A stretch of 56,546 nucleotides of DNA from an uncultured Bacillota bacterium (GTDB taxonomy: Bacteria > Bacillota_I > Bacilli_A > RF39 > UBA660). The position numbers were made by a program, and so were the translations under genes. Shown here in pieces: positions 20,101 through 28,660 of the stretch (the stretch's first letter is position 1; each line of letters begins with the position of its first letter). The notes under the pieces are model-generated. The model saw only the letters and a program-made list of their open reading frames with translations. It made no database searches and was not told the DNA's origin. Location: contig CANSAJ010000006.1 in assembly GCA_947644695.1 (NCBI GenBank), positions 1-56,546 of the forward strand, given 5' to 3'.

Positions 20101-20767
20101 TATTAACCATGTATTCATCTTCACCAAATACTTTAATGATATCATCATCACTACTTAAACCTAAAGCTCTTAAAAATGTTGTAATAGTTACTTTTCTAGT
20201 TCTATCTATTCTAACATAGAAAATACCTCTAGCGTCTAACTCATACTCTAGCCATGTACCTTTACTAGGAATAACTTCACTAGTGATAATATTGCGTCCA
20301 TTCTTATCTATTTCACGTTTAAAATAAATACTAGGAGAACGTACTAATTGACAGTTAATAACTCTCTCTACTCCATTAACAATAAATGAAGCATTCTCTG
20401 TCATTAATGGTATATCACCCAAAAATACTTCTTGTTCCTTAACTTCACCTGTCTCATTTATGAAAAGTCTTGCTTTAACCTTTAAAGGCGCAGCATAAGT
20501 AACTCTTCTCTCTTTAGCCTCATTTACTGTATATCTAGGTGTATCTAAATTGTATTCACCAAACTCAAGCGATAAACTTCCACTGAAACTCTCCACTGGA
20601 AAAATATCTTCAAATACCTCTTTTATCCCCTCATCCAAGAATTTTTGAAACGAATCTCTTTGAACTTCAAGTAAATTTGAAAGTTCAAATTTGTTTCTTA
20701 ATTTAGAGAAATTTCTTCTTTCTCTATGGTCTCCAAAATTTTCAACTTTGTAAGCCAAATCAGTCAC
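17132..20767 (-). CDS. rpoB: RNA polymerase beta subunit
   Basis: Beta subunit of RNA polymerase, 1211 residues. Conserved blocks include [60 protein letters not shown] and [20 protein letters not shown]. In the rifampicin pocket the usual LTHKRRLSALG is [11 protein letters not shown], so the position equivalent to E. coli His526 is Asp (near residue 479) and Arg529 is Lys. The last 70 residues form a strongly acidic tail (many D/E) beyond the usual C-terminus. It overlaps rpoC by one base. Confidence 0.98.
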   Translation of the reverse strand: MTDLAYKVENFGDHRERRNFSKLRNKFELSNLLEVQRDSFQKFLDEGIKEVFEDIFPVESFSGSLSLEFGEYNLDTPRYTVNEAKERRVTYAAPLKVKARLFINETGEVKEQEVFLGDIPLMTENASFIVNGVERVINCQLVRSPSIYFKREIDKNGRNIITSEVIPSKGTWLEYELDARGIFYVRIDRTRKVTITTFLRALGLSSDDDIIKVFGEDEYMVNTLEKDSTKNTDEALIEIYEKLRPGEPATLDSSKNQLITRFFDKFRYDLAKVGRYKFNRKLNVVDRLLNNRIGEDIVVDGKVVVEKGTLITKELLEEIKPIFDNGYGVHEVKINEELDSYNKIQEVLVYANDGSEKLIKVIGNDQSIDSKRLTISDIYASVSYYIDLHYGIGNYDEIDHLANRRVRQGGELIQNQFRVGIARMERVIRERMTTQDIDTVTPKSLINIRPVTASLKEFFGSSQLSKFMDQINPLAELYDKRKLSALGPGGLSRDRAGMEVRDVNSSHYGRICPVETPEGQNIGLITSLAGFAKLNEYGFIMTPYRKVKDGKLTDEIVYMTADEEENYYICPATITVNDKDEIQDVEVPVRFNRDNLVVPKEKVDYSDVSPSQIVSITTSMIPFLEHDDANRALMGANMQRQAVPLMKTEAPIVGTGVEYYAALDSGAVVKAKEDGVVDYVDSKKIVIKNSKGKQEYELISYQRSNAETCYTQRPIVKYGDTVKAGSIIADGPSTNGGEIALGKNLTVAFMTYNGYNYEDAVILNERIVKDDVLTSVHIEMLEVEARDTKLGPEEFTRDIPNVSEEARKNLGENGIIKIGTEVKENDILVGKITPKGVQELSSEEKLLHAIFGEKTREVRDTSLRVPHGSSGIVHDIQVFTKENSDELPAGVIKIIRIYLIKKRKMQVGDKMSGRHGNKGVVSLVLPEEDMPYLPDGRTVDIMLNPLGVPSRMNLGQILEVHLGMAAKTLGVHIATPVFDSASEEDIRAMVAEAGLDDDFKTWLYDGRTGERFHKRVNVGVMYMIKLNHMVDDKMHARSTGPYSLVTQQPLGGKAQFGGQRFGEMEVWALYAYGAAHILQEVLTIKSDDVLGRVKVYEQLVKGKPVDQAGVPESFRVLIKEFQALGLDISIMTKDGIKELKELEKEEEKDELPVTIEEVDTVKPEEIVKEQEMVTEDEENDDYSLEDEEEDFDLDNLEFNPDDLEDMEEGEE

Positions 20768-20856
20768 CCCAATTCCTAAGATTTTTTAGTCACATCAAAC
20801 TGTAAAAAATTTATATGTATCGCAGTTTATAATTTTATCAAAGATTTGTAAACAAG

Positions 20857-21447
20857 TCAATTAAAATTAGCTTTATAAACATAAAATCCCTTACTTTTAT
20901 CAATATTTTCAATCATATAATACTTTTCTAATTCTTTTACAACACTTTTTGCCCCTTGATCTTTTCTAATAACAAACCACATTTCTCCATCTTTATTTAA
21001 ATATTCACGGGCCTTAATAAGTATATCTAAAAGCTTAACTTTACCTACACGTATAGGCGGATTAGTTATAATTACATCATACTTCTCTTTTATATTTTCA
21101 TATGCATCACTAACAAAAACTTTTACATTAACACAACTATTTTTAATATTCATCTCTGTAAGATGAACAGCTCTTTTATTTACATCAACACATGTAACAT
21201 TACTACCAGTAATTTTAGAAATCACTATACCAATAAATCCGTAACCACAACCCATATCTAAAACTTTTTTTGCCGACTCTTTCTCTTCTAAATAACACTC
21301 TAGTAAAAATTTAGATCCGTAATCTATTCTATCTTTAGAAAATACACCTAAATCTGAATAAAACAAAAAAGAAGTAGATTTATATGAATACTCTATTTTT
21401 CTAATTTCACTTTTTAATTCTTCATTATTAGTAAAATAATGCTCCAT
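20857..21447 (-). CDS. RsmC-like 16S rRNA guanine methyltransferase
   Basis: A class I SAM-dependent methyltransferase of 196 residues. The SAM loop is LDMGCGYGFIGI, and the catalytic motif is ITNPPIRVGK, of the NPP type used by N2-guanine and N6-adenine enzymes. Short RsmC-like proteins of this size sit between rplL and rpoB in many Firmicutes (the B. subtilis ybxB position), as here. The likely role is methylation of G1207 of 16S rRNA, by family analogy. It lies 16 bp downstream of the helical two-repeat protein. Confidence 0.85.
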   Translation of the reverse strand: MEHYFTNNEELKSEIRKIEYSYKSTSFLFYSDLGVFSKDRIDYGSKFLLECYLEEKESAKKVLDMGCGYGFIGIVISKITGSNVTCVDVNKRAVHLTEMNIKNSCVNVKVFVSDAYENIKEKYDVIITNPPIRVGKVKLLDILIKAREYLNKDGEMWFVIRKDQGAKSVVKELEKYYMIENIDKSKGFYVYKANFN

Positions 21448-21463
21448 ACATTTCTCCTTCCTA

Positions 21464-21934
21464 CTATCTATTAGCTAGTAAATTAATTATATCTCGCTTC
21501 TGCATAGTATACTCTGATGAATAATTATAATTTGCTATCATTTCTTCCTCTAAACGTTCTACCTCTTTAAATTTACTAACTAAATTAATTGCTTCTTCAT
21601 TTCCTAAATTACATAACTTAGTCAAACACTTACAAGCTTCTTCACTATCAAGAGACAATACTCTCTCAATTTCTTTTATATACGCTTCTTTTATTACTTC
21701 ACTTTTAGCATATTCTCCACTAGTAAGTCCTCTTATAATTACTTGCTTCTCTTTTGCATAATTAGAAGTATCAATTCCGCGAGCTAACATATCCACCTCA
21801 ATATCATAAATTTTCTTATACTCATCTATTAAATTAGAAGACTGAAAATCTTTAATATTACATAACTCTGATAATTCACAAACTGTTTCTTCACTTTTAG
21901 GTGAACTAAGTATCCTTATAACTTCATCTTTCAT
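21464..21934 (-). CDS. Helical protein made of two internal repeats, 156 aa
   Basis: I do not recognise this family. It contains two copies of a repeat of about 70 residues. The first (residues 5-72) has LSELCNIKD, then EVDMLARGIDTSNYAKEKQ and IIRGL. The second (residues 88-153) has LTKLCNLGN, EEEMIANYNYSSEYTMQKR and IINLL. Leu, Cys, Glu-Met and the Ser/Tyr positions match between copies. There is no signal or membrane segment. It sits between rplL and the RsmC-like gene and is preceded by a terminator, so it may have its own weak promoter or depend on read-through. It could be a small ribosome-linked or clade-specific protein. Confidence 0.65.
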   Translation of the reverse strand: MKDEVIRILSSPKSEETVCELSELCNIKDFQSSNLIDEYKKIYDIEVDMLARGIDTSNYAKEKQVIIRGLTSGEYAKSEVIKEAYIKEIERVLSLDSEEACKCLTKLCNLGNEEAINLVSKFKEVERLEEEMIANYNYSSEYTMQKRDIINLLANR

Positions 21935-21951
21935 AACTATCTCCTTATACG

Positions 21952-21978
21952 CAAAAAAGCCTTTTACTAAAAAGGCTT
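21952..21978 (-). terminator. Terminator after rplL
   Basis: Perfect 9-bp stem AAGCCTTTT/AAAAGGCTT with a 4-nt loop, then TTTTTT on the minus strand. It lies just after the rplL stop codon and before the next gene, so it probably attenuates expression into the downstream genes rather than ending it fully. Confidence 0.8.
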
Positions 21979-21984
21979 ATTTAA

Positions 21985-22356
21985 TTACTTTAATTCTACT
22001 GTTGCTCCTGCTTCTTCTAACTTAGCTTTAATTTCATTAGCTTCATCACCAGAAACATTTTCTTTAATATTACCACCATTATCAGCTAAATCTTTTGCTT
22101 CTTTAAGTCCAAGACCAGTGATTTCTCTAATTACTTTAATTACTTGTAATTTTCCTGCTCCTGCTTCTTTAAGAACTACAGTCTTAGTTGACTCTCCTGC
22201 ATCTTCAGCTGCTCCTCCAGCTGGTGCTGCTGCTACAGCTACTGCACTTGGATCTACTCCAAATTCTTCTTTCATCATATCAACTAATTCTTTAACTTCA
22301 AGAATAGTTTTTTCTTTAATTGCTTCGATAATGTCTTTATTTTCTATTTTTGCCAT
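21985..22356 (-). CDS. rplL: 50S ribosomal protein L7/L12
   Basis: Stalk protein of the large subunit that recruits translation GTPases. It has an N-terminal dimerisation helix, an Ala/Gly-rich hinge near residues 38-52, and a C-terminal domain with [18 protein letters not shown] and the ending [10 protein letters not shown]. Length 123 is normal. Its start overlaps the rplJ stop, which couples L10 and L12 synthesis. Confidence 0.97.
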   Translation of the reverse strand: MAKIENKDIIEAIKEKTILEVKELVDMMKEEFGVDPSAVAVAAAPAGGAAEDAGESTKTVVLKEAGAGKLQVIKVIREITGLGLKEAKDLADNGGNIKENVSGDEANEIKAKLEEAGATVELK

Positions 22357-22859
22357 TATTCATTTCCTCCCTTTTCTAAATTTTCAGCATGTAAATTAAG
22401 CGCTATACTGAAGTGTCTTACATGTTCGATTAAACCACCAGCAAACATTGTAAGTAATCCTTCATAACTTGGTATACTAGCATATTCATTAATTACTTCT
22501 ACTGGAGCAAACTCTCCATCAATATATCCAGCTTTAATAGATAAATTATTATTTGATTTACAAACACCACTTACTATTTTTATAGGCTCGATAATATCTT
22601 TACTGAATATAAAAGCATTTGGACCAGTCATGTAATCACTTAAATTAATACCTTTTTCTTTAAGTGCAAGTGCTGCTAAAGTATTTTTATAAACTTTTAG
22701 GTCACTACCACTTTCCTTTAAACTTTGTCTAAGATTACTAAGTTCTGAAACAGTCATACCTTGATAATCTACTAAAATTAAAGTTTTAGAATTATCTAAT
22801 TTAGATACTATTTCATCAACAGTTGCTTTCTTAAGTTTAAGACTTCTTTCACTTGCCAT
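22356..22859 (-). CDS. rplJ: 50S ribosomal protein L10
   Basis: L10 anchors the L7/L12 dimers to 23S rRNA. It has the typical start ([15 protein letters not shown]), the block [16 protein letters not shown], and [18 protein letters not shown] ribosome site lies before ATG. The 5' leader (see next entry) is the known autoregulatory site where L10(L12) represses its own translation. Confidence 0.97.
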   Translation of the reverse strand: MASERSLKLKKATVDEIVSKLDNSKTLILVDYQGMTVSELSNLRQSLKESGSDLKVYKNTLAALALKEKGINLSDYMTGPNAFIFSKDIIEPIKIVSGVCKSNNNLSIKAGYIDGEFAPVEVINEYASIPSYEGLLTMFAGGLIEHVRHFSIALNLHAENLEKGGNE

Positions 22860-22867
22860 ATTCGTCC

Positions 22868-22985
22868 TCCCTTTATATTAAAACAAGTTTTCCGTATCAA
22901 GGAAAACTTAAAAGAAGATTTCCTCGGCAGGATTTATAATAACCTGCTGTCTACGGCCAACTACAAGATGTATTCTACTACATCT
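22868..22985 (-). promoter_or_regulatory. Ribosomal protein L10 leader RNA
   Basis: The minus-strand leader contains GCCGTAGACAGCAGG (plus 22943-22957) and the complementary CCTGCCGAGGAAA block, the conserved features of the L10 leader family. Further hairpins include TTTTCC/GGAAAA just before the ribosome site. It is expected to bind L10-L12 and reduce rplJ-rplL expression. Confidence 0.85.
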
Positions 22986-23006
22986 ATATTACTTTGTAAA
23001 TAGATT

Positions 23007-23699
23007 TTAATTAAAACTAGCTAAATCTATTCTTATTCCAGGACCCATTGTACTAGAAATAGTTACATTCTTTACAAAAGTTCCTTTTACTCCTGTAGGC
23101 TTATTCTTAATAACTTCATTTACAAATGATACTAAGTTTTCACTTAATTTATCTGCATCAAAGCTAACTTTACCTATAATAGCATGAACATTTCCTTTAG
23201 CATCTGCTCTATACTCAATCATACCTTTTTTAATGTTCTCTATTGCACCTTCCACATTAGTTGTAACAGTTCCAGTCTTAGGATTTGGCATAAGACCTTT
23301 AGGTCCTAAAACTTTACCTATTTTTCCTAATGCTACCATCATCTCAGGTGTTGCAACGATAACATCAAAATCAAACCAATTCTCTTTAGAAATTTTTTCA
23401 ACCATATCTTCTGCACCAACATAGTCAGCACCAGCCTTCTTAGCTTCTTCTGCATGAGTCTTAGTAACAACTAAAATTCTCTTAGTCTTACCAGTTCCAT
23501 GAGGAAGTGTAAAAGAACTTCTTACTTGTTGATCACTCTTAGTAGTATCAATATTTAAGTTAAGTGCAACTTCTACAGTTTCATCAAATTTTCTTTTTGA
23601 AAGAGACTTTACTAATTGAGTCGCTTCTAAAGGTTGATATAATTTATTCTTATCAACTTGGTTAAAAGCTTCCACATAAGCACGTCCACGACGTTTCAT
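23007..23699 (-). CDS. rplA: 50S ribosomal protein L1
   Basis: L1-stalk protein, 230 residues. Conserved segments include FDETVEVALNLNIDT, GKIGKVLGPKGLMPNPKTGT and the C-terminal TMGPGIRIDLASF. It is in the standard order after rplK and has a GGAGGG ribosome site upstream. It may repress the operon by binding its mRNA, as in other bacteria. Confidence 0.97.
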   Translation of the reverse strand: MKRRGRAYVEAFNQVDKNKLYQPLEATQLVKSLSKRKFDETVEVALNLNIDTTKSDQQVRSSFTLPHGTGKTKRILVVTKTHAEEAKKAGADYVGAEDMVEKISKENWFDFDVIVATPEMMVALGKIGKVLGPKGLMPNPKTGTVTTNVEGAIENIKKGMIEYRADAKGNVHAIIGKVSFDADKLSENLVSFVNEVIKNKPTGVKGTFVKNVTISSTMGPGIRIDLASFN

Positions 23700-23760
23700 A
23701 ATATCCCTCCTTTATGTGGTATTTGGATTATTTATTCTACTCGACTTATAATAAATCTAA

Positions 23761-24354
23761 TTATTCTTCTGATTGATCTTTTTGTTCTGTTGACTCTACT
23801 TCTGGAACTTCTGCCTGAGCCATAGCCTTAGCTTCTTGTTCCATCATTTCAAGAGACTCTTCTAACTTAGCAGCTTCTACTTGAGCCTCTTTAGCTTCTT
23901 CTGCTTGAAGAGCTAACTCTGCATCATTAAGTCCTTTAACAGCTATACCCATATTTCTAGCAGTACCTGCCACTATTTTCATAGCTTGTTCGATTGAATT
24001 AGTATTCAAATCTGGTAACTTAATCTCAGCAACTTGTCTTAATTGCTCTTTTGTAATAGTTGCTACTGTATCATTAGCGCCCTTAACACCACCTTTTTGA
24101 ATTCCAGCTACTTTTAATAAAAGTGAAGCTGCTGGTGGAGTCTTTAATACAAAATCAAATGTTCTATCCTCATAAACACTAACTTCACATGGAATAATAT
24201 CTCCCATTTTGTCTCTAGTTGCGTCATTATATCTAGTACAAAATTCTTGTAAGTTAATTCCTAAAGGACCAAATATTGTTCCTACTGGTGGAGCTGGTGT
24301 AGCTTTACCTGCAGGTATTTGTATTTTTACTACTTTAGTAACTTTCTTTGCCAC
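23761..24354 (-). CDS. rplK: 50S ribosomal protein L11, with C-terminal extension
   Basis: L11 forms the GTPase-associated centre with 23S rRNA. VVKIQIPAGKATPAPPVG and DLNTNSIEQAMKIVAGTARNMG are diagnostic. The preferred start is GTG at 24354 (protein beginning AKKVTKV), 6 bp after AGGAGGTG. A start at 24363 would sit inside that ribosome site. The usual protein ends near residue 142; here about 50 more residues follow, rich in Ala and Glu (EEAKEAQVEAAKLEES and so on), likely a charged helix. The extension may be lineage-specific. Confidence 0.95.
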   Translation of the reverse strand: MAKKVTKVVKIQIPAGKATPAPPVGTIFGPLGINLQEFCTRYNDATRDKMGDIIPCEVSVYEDRTFDFVLKTPPAASLLLKVAGIQKGGVKGANDTVATITKEQLRQVAEIKLPDLNTNSIEQAMKIVAGTARNMGIAVKGLNDAELALQAEEAKEAQVEAAKLEESLEMMEQEAKAMAQAEVPEVESTEQKDQSEE

Positions 24355-24369
24355 GAAAAACACCTCCTA

Positions 24370-24435
24370 TTAATTTAATCGTATGTTTTTTGCGAGTGGT
24401 TAAAATGATAATCCAAGTGTCTCCCACTTATTTGT
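24370..24435 (-). promoter_or_regulatory. Possible L11 leader RNA
   Basis: Between the promoter and rplK the minus strand reads AAGTGGGAG, an ACTTGGATTATC segment and AACCACTCGC. This resembles the GTGGGAG...CCAC leader seen before rplK in other Firmicutes, which imitates the L11 or L1 rRNA site. The call rests on the short motifs and the position. Confidence 0.4.
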
Positions 24436-24446
24436 TACATAATAAA

Positions 24447-24476
24447 TATATAACTACGGCTCTAATAATATCACAA
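24447..24476 (-). promoter_or_regulatory. Putative promoter of rplK
   Basis: On the minus strand TTGTGA and TATATA are 18 bp apart, about 95 bp upstream of the rplK start and in front of the possible leader. Confidence 0.45.
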
Positions 24477-24514
24477 AAACTTAAGAGTTACAAGCACTTT
24501 TCCTTATTTTAACA

Positions 24515-25330
24515 CTACTTAAGACTTAAAGACTTAGCGTCTTTTTCTAAAATTTCTGCATCATCTATGTTTATTACTTCATGCATATATGGAATATCTG
24601 GTATAGGCTTACTATAATCAGAAAGACGAACAACTAACTCTCTTAAATTTCTAAAAGTCTCTAACACCTCAGCATATGAATCAAATTGATACATATTTAT
24701 CCCTGAACTTAAAATAAATCCTAATGAGTTTAAAAACTCAATTAAATAACTAAGCCTATCATTATTTCTACTAGCTATGTACTCCTCTCCTCTGTAATCA
24801 TAATAATTTTTAGTTAAAATAGGAAAATATGGACTTTCAATCCCACCTACTTGTACACTATCAAAATCTATAAAATTAGGATGCATATCAATACCAATGT
24901 CATTATATTCAAAATGAACATTTGCAAAATTAGCATCTGAAATAATTATATCTTCTGGTCTTTCATGTAATTGTTGCATACCCTTTGAAGCACTTTCTAG
25001 TGCAGAAAAATACTGTTTAACTCTATTAGGCATTCCTGAAAGATCATGTAAAGAAATACTTGGCTTTAATAATCTCATACCATATCCTCTTAAGCTTAAT
25101 TTAAAATTAGCACATGACTCCACAAGTTCCTCAGGTAAAACTGCTATATCTAAATCTTTAATTTCTCCTAAAATATTTAACCTGCGATAAGTATCAACAA
25201 GATTATATTTAAGACATTTAGTAAAAATTTTATAAAATTTATTCTGTTTATAATAAAAGTTAGCAAAAGTACTATAACCACTCTTATGAAGAGCTGATTT
25301 CATTAACTCTTTATAATCAATACTTTTCAT
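24515..25330 (-). CDS. Kinase-fold protein, function unknown
   Basis: 271 residues with traces of an aminoglycoside-phosphotransferase/choline-kinase-like fold. The segment MQQLHERPEDIIISDANFAN resembles a catalytic loop with Asp and Asn, and NFIDFDSVQVGG resembles the metal-binding DFG region. No glycine loop or clear lysine is evident, so the N-lobe is either divergent or absent. It has no membrane segment. It lies 19 bp downstream of the last of four tandem paralogues and is probably co-transcribed with that gene. It could phosphorylate a small molecule or protein, or be a pseudokinase. Confidence 0.6.
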   Translation of the reverse strand: MKSIDYKELMKSALHKSGYSTFANFYYKQNKFYKIFTKCLKYNLVDTYRRLNILGEIKDLDIAVLPEELVESCANFKLSLRGYGMRLLKPSISLHDLSGMPNRVKQYFSALESASKGMQQLHERPEDIIISDANFANVHFEYNDIGIDMHPNFIDFDSVQVGGIESPYFPILTKNYYDYRGEEYIASRNNDRLSYLIEFLNSLGFILSSGINMYQFDSYAEVLETFRNLRELVVRLSDYSKPIPDIPYMHEVINIDDAEILEKDAKSLSLK

Positions 25331-25349
25331 TATATTTATATCCCCCTTT

Positions 25350-26948
25350 TTATTTATAAGATAATGTTACATTATCACCTTTCATTTTAATTAAATACTC
25401 TCTTGAAATATTTAAATATATATATGCACTTATTCCTGTTAAATTAAATATCTGAGCTTCAGTAATATCATTTATATAAATATTAGCCAAAACCGCTAAT
25501 GCTATATTACCACCATAAATAGAAGCTAATTCTTCATATTCATATGTTCTAGATAAATAATTTATTAACTTTAAATCACTTACTTGTATACCAGTCATTT
25601 TACTTTTAGCTTTATATAAACGTTTTCTAATCTTCTCAAAAGTATCATTTATAATTTCATTTTCTTCTCCAATTAATGAATCATAACTTAGATCTTTTCT
25701 AAACTTTTTATTTAATAACTCTTTTAACTCTAAAGATTCTGCGTCAATTTGAATATCTATCTCTTCTTTACTAAAAAATATTGGAAAATAATCATAAAAC
25801 GGTCTATAAAGTTTTTCTTTTTTCTCTTTTAATTTCTTTTTAATTCTTGGAACTATATAAACAAATAAATACTTTCTTTCATAAGATGTAATACTATCTC
25901 TTCTATCTTCATCATAATTTTCACCATATGCACGCTTTAATAGTTTTTGACATTTATTATTTATATATGTATTAACTGTATTTATTATTCTTAGTCTAAA
26001 TTCCTCTTCACTTTCTCCATCTGTTCTATATCCTTCAAACAAAGAATAAAAAGGTTTTAATGGTCTACTCTTAACTCCTTGTAATCTCTTTATTAATCTT
26101 TTTCTTTGAAGAGCACTAACTATAGACTGAATTTCATTAGGTAAAACTAAATATTTACGAGATAAATTCTCACTAAAAACTTTAAAATAATATGCACTAA
26201 GAGCATCATCCTCACTAATAGTATCTAGAAGTCGATCTTTAGAATATCCTGAAAATAAATCTTCTATTCCAACTATAATATATCCATCTTTTAACTGCTT
26301 TAATCTGCGTTTCATAACTTTTGTAACATTATAATGAAAGTAATCTTTTTCTTCTTCAGTTAAATCTTTTTTAAATTCTGTATCTACTAAACTTTCTCCT
26401 AATTTTTTATAAGTTATCTCTTTTTGTTTATCATCCAATGTAGAAAAAATAGCATCTATTTCTTCTTTAGAATATTCTCCATTATTGCTAAGTAATGTAT
26501 AAAAATCAACATATTTTATACCATAATTTCCATTTAAATCATTATTTTTAAGATTACTTTCTATAGAACTTAAAGCATACCTAATAAGTTCTATCTCTTT
26601 TGGTGGGAATATTTCTCTTAATTCTTTTCTATCATCTAATACAAAACTTAATCTTATTTTAGCCTGTATTTTATAACTACTATTATTAAAAACCATAAGA
26701 ACATCTGAAGAATCATATTGAGAAAAATAATCAGTAAGTCTTGGCTTATATATTAAACCTGAATCAATTGCGTCTCTAATACTTTCTATTCCTAATCTAA
26801 CATTTTTTTGTTTTTTAGATAATGTCCCTAAAACATAAGCTTTATAAATAGCATTATAATAAAATCTTCTAACTACTTTTAAAGCTACATCTACTTCTTC
26901 TTTACCAGCGCCTATAAAAAGATTATAAAATTCTTCATTAAATCCCAT
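25350..26948 (-). CDS. Tandem paralogue 4, internal-repeat helical protein
   Basis: One of four neighbouring paralogues of about 535 residues. It shares long stretches with the next gene upstream (for example GEYSKEEIDA, KRRLKQLKDGYI). The protein seems built from repeats of about 90 residues. Each begins FY(S/D)(L/Y)F, has an S(K/R)(E/D)EID helix, an L..K.(Y/F)G..L segment and a closing I..R(I/L)KKKL. The rhythm recalls sigma-70 region 3/4 helices, but I see no clear DNA-recognition helix. The C-terminal 80 residues (ANIYINDITEAQIFNLTGI) are the best conserved part of the family. An extended -10 box (TATGGTATAAT) lies upstream near 26972. The function is unknown. Confidence 0.7.
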   Translation of the reverse strand: MGFNEEFYNLFIGAGKEEVDVALKVVRRFYYNAIYKAYVLGTLSKKQKNVRLGIESIRDAIDSGLIYKPRLTDYFSQYDSSDVLMVFNNSSYKIQAKIRLSFVLDDRKELREIFPPKEIELIRYALSSIESNLKNNDLNGNYGIKYVDFYTLLSNNGEYSKEEIDAIFSTLDDKQKEITYKKLGESLVDTEFKKDLTEEEKDYFHYNVTKVMKRRLKQLKDGYIIVGIEDLFSGYSKDRLLDTISEDDALSAYYFKVFSENLSRKYLVLPNEIQSIVSALQRKRLIKRLQGVKSRPLKPFYSLFEGYRTDGESEEEFRLRIINTVNTYINNKCQKLLKRAYGENYDEDRRDSITSYERKYLFVYIVPRIKKKLKEKKEKLYRPFYDYFPIFFSKEEIDIQIDAESLELKELLNKKFRKDLSYDSLIGEENEIINDTFEKIRKRLYKAKSKMTGIQVSDLKLINYLSRTYEYEELASIYGGNIALAVLANIYINDITEAQIFNLTGISAYIYLNISREYLIKMKGDNVTLSYK

Positions 26949-26971
26949 AATTAACCCCCCATAACATCTAA

Positions 26972-27020
26972 GATTATACCATATTTGTAACGAAAAATCT
27001 AGACTTAATTTTGTACAAAA
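26972..27020 (-). promoter_or_regulatory. Promoter and palindromic element before paralogue 4
   Basis: The minus strand has the palindrome TTTTGTACAAAA (27009-27020), then TTAAGTCTAGATTTTTC, then TATGGTATAAT and GGGGGG ahead of the ATG. The same palindrome and AAGTCTGGATTTTC recur before paralogue 2 (30302-30328), so this is a shared regulatory element. Confidence 0.55.
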
Positions 27021-27042
27021 AGAAAAAACACCTATGTGTTCT
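27021..27042 (-). terminator. Terminator after paralogue 3
   Basis: Short stem AACAC/GTGTT with loop ATAG, followed by TTTTTTC on the minus strand, directly after the stop codon of the neighbouring gene. Confidence 0.55.
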
Positions 27043-27043
27043 C

Positions 27044-28657
27044 TTAATTTAAAGATAAAATAGCATTATTACCTTTAATTTGTTCTAAATATTCTCTTGA
27101 AATATCAAGATATATATGTGCATTAACACCAGTTAAATTAATTATTTCTTTCTCACTAATATCATTAATATATAAATTACTTATAACTGCAACCGCTATA
27201 TTAGCCCCATACTCCGATGCTAAATCATAATATTCTTGTGTCTTAGTCATTTCATGAATAATTTTTAGACTAGGTACACTTATACCAGTACTCTTACTTT
27301 TCATTTTATATATACGTTTTTTTACAGAATTAATTATATCAAATAATTTTTTCTCTTCAAGTGTAGTTAAAGAACCCCATACTTTCTGTTCATCCAAATT
27401 CTCTCCATATTTTCTTCTTAAAACTAGTAAATGATCATTATTTAAAGTACTAACGCCATAATTTATTTCATCTCTACTAAAAAATATTGGAAAACATTCA
27501 ATAAATGGTTTATATAGTCTCTCTTTCTTTTCTTCTTCTAATCTTAATTTAATTCTAGGTGTTATATAACTAGACAAATATCTTCTTTCATAAATTGTAA
27601 TTCTATCTGCTCTCTCTTCATCATAATTTTCACCATATGCTCTTAAAAGAATATCTTGACAATAACTATTTAAAACTCTACTTGCAACAGTTCTAACTCT
27701 CAAATAAAATTCTTTTTCACTTTCCCCTTCTGTTCTTTCTCCTTCAAACAAAGAATAAAAAGGTTTTAATTGAGTTCTCTTAAATCCCTGTAATCTTTTT
27801 TCTAGTCTCTTCCTTTGAACAATACTAACTATAGACTGAATCTCATTAGGTAAAACTAAACGCTTACGAGATAAATCTCCTCCAAAAACTTTAAAATAAT
27901 ATTCACTAAGAACGTCTTCCTCACCAATAGTAAATAGAAGTTGATCTTTAGAATATCCTGAAAACAACTCTTCTATTCCAACTACAATATATCCATCTTT
28001 TAACTGCTTTAATCTGCGTTTCATAACTCTTGTAACATTATAATAAAAGTAATTTCTTTCTTCTTCAGTTAGATCTTCTTTAATTTCCGTATCTACTAAA
28101 CTTTTTCCAAATTTTTTATAAGACACCTCTACTTGTTTATCATCCAATGTAGAAAAAACAGCATCTATCTCTTCTTTAGAATATTCTCCATCATTACTAA
28201 GTAATGTATAAAAATCAACATATTTTACACCTAAATTTTTATCAACATCACCTGATTCTAAACTTTTAACAATCATCTTTAAAGGATGTAGTGCAGATGG
28301 TTTAGAATTAGGTGGAAAAACTTCTCTTAGTTCTTTTGTATCATCTACAACAAACATTTTTCTTATTAATCCTTGATGAGTCTTAATAGAATTATTAAAA
28401 AGATTAATAACATCTTCACTTCTATATTTTGATAAATAATCAGTAAGTCTTGGCTTATAAATTTCACCTAACTCTATCTTTTTTGCTATAACATTTATAA
28501 CCTCTCTTACTACTTCTGATTCTGGTGATAAAATGTCATAAACAAAAGCTTTATAAAGCACTCTAAGTTGACTCTTTCTAATTATTTTTAAAGCTACATT
28601 TACTTGCTCTTTACTATATAGAGGAAAATTATCATAAAATTCTTGTCCTAATTCCAT
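27044..28657 (-). CDS. Tandem paralogue 3, internal-repeat helical protein
   Basis: 537 residues and the closest relative of paralogue 4, with near-identical blocks such as YVDFYTLLSN, MKRRLKQLKDGYIVVGIEEL, LVLPNEIQSIVS and PFYSLFEGERTEGESE. Divergence is spread over the gene, and no frame is broken. Its start is 3 bp from the paralogue 2 stop, so both are on one transcript. It has the same repeat design and the same C-terminal motif (NLYINDISEKEIINLTGV). I do not recognise a biochemical function. Confidence 0.7.
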   Translation of the reverse strand: MELGQEFYDNFPLYSKEQVNVALKIIRKSQLRVLYKAFVYDILSPESEVVREVINVIAKKIELGEIYKPRLTDYLSKYRSEDVINLFNNSIKTHQGLIRKMFVVDDTKELREVFPPNSKPSALHPLKMIVKSLESGDVDKNLGVKYVDFYTLLSNDGEYSKEEIDAVFSTLDDKQVEVSYKKFGKSLVDTEIKEDLTEEERNYFYYNVTRVMKRRLKQLKDGYIVVGIEELFSGYSKDQLLFTIGEEDVLSEYYFKVFGGDLSRKRLVLPNEIQSIVSIVQRKRLEKRLQGFKRTQLKPFYSLFEGERTEGESEKEFYLRVRTVASRVLNSYCQDILLRAYGENYDEERADRITIYERRYLSSYITPRIKLRLEEEKKERLYKPFIECFPIFFSRDEINYGVSTLNNDHLLVLRRKYGENLDEQKVWGSLTTLEEKKLFDIINSVKKRIYKMKSKSTGISVPSLKIIHEMTKTQEYYDLASEYGANIAVAVISNLYINDISEKEIINLTGVNAHIYLDISREYLEQIKGNNAILSLN

Positions 28658-28660
28658 ATA

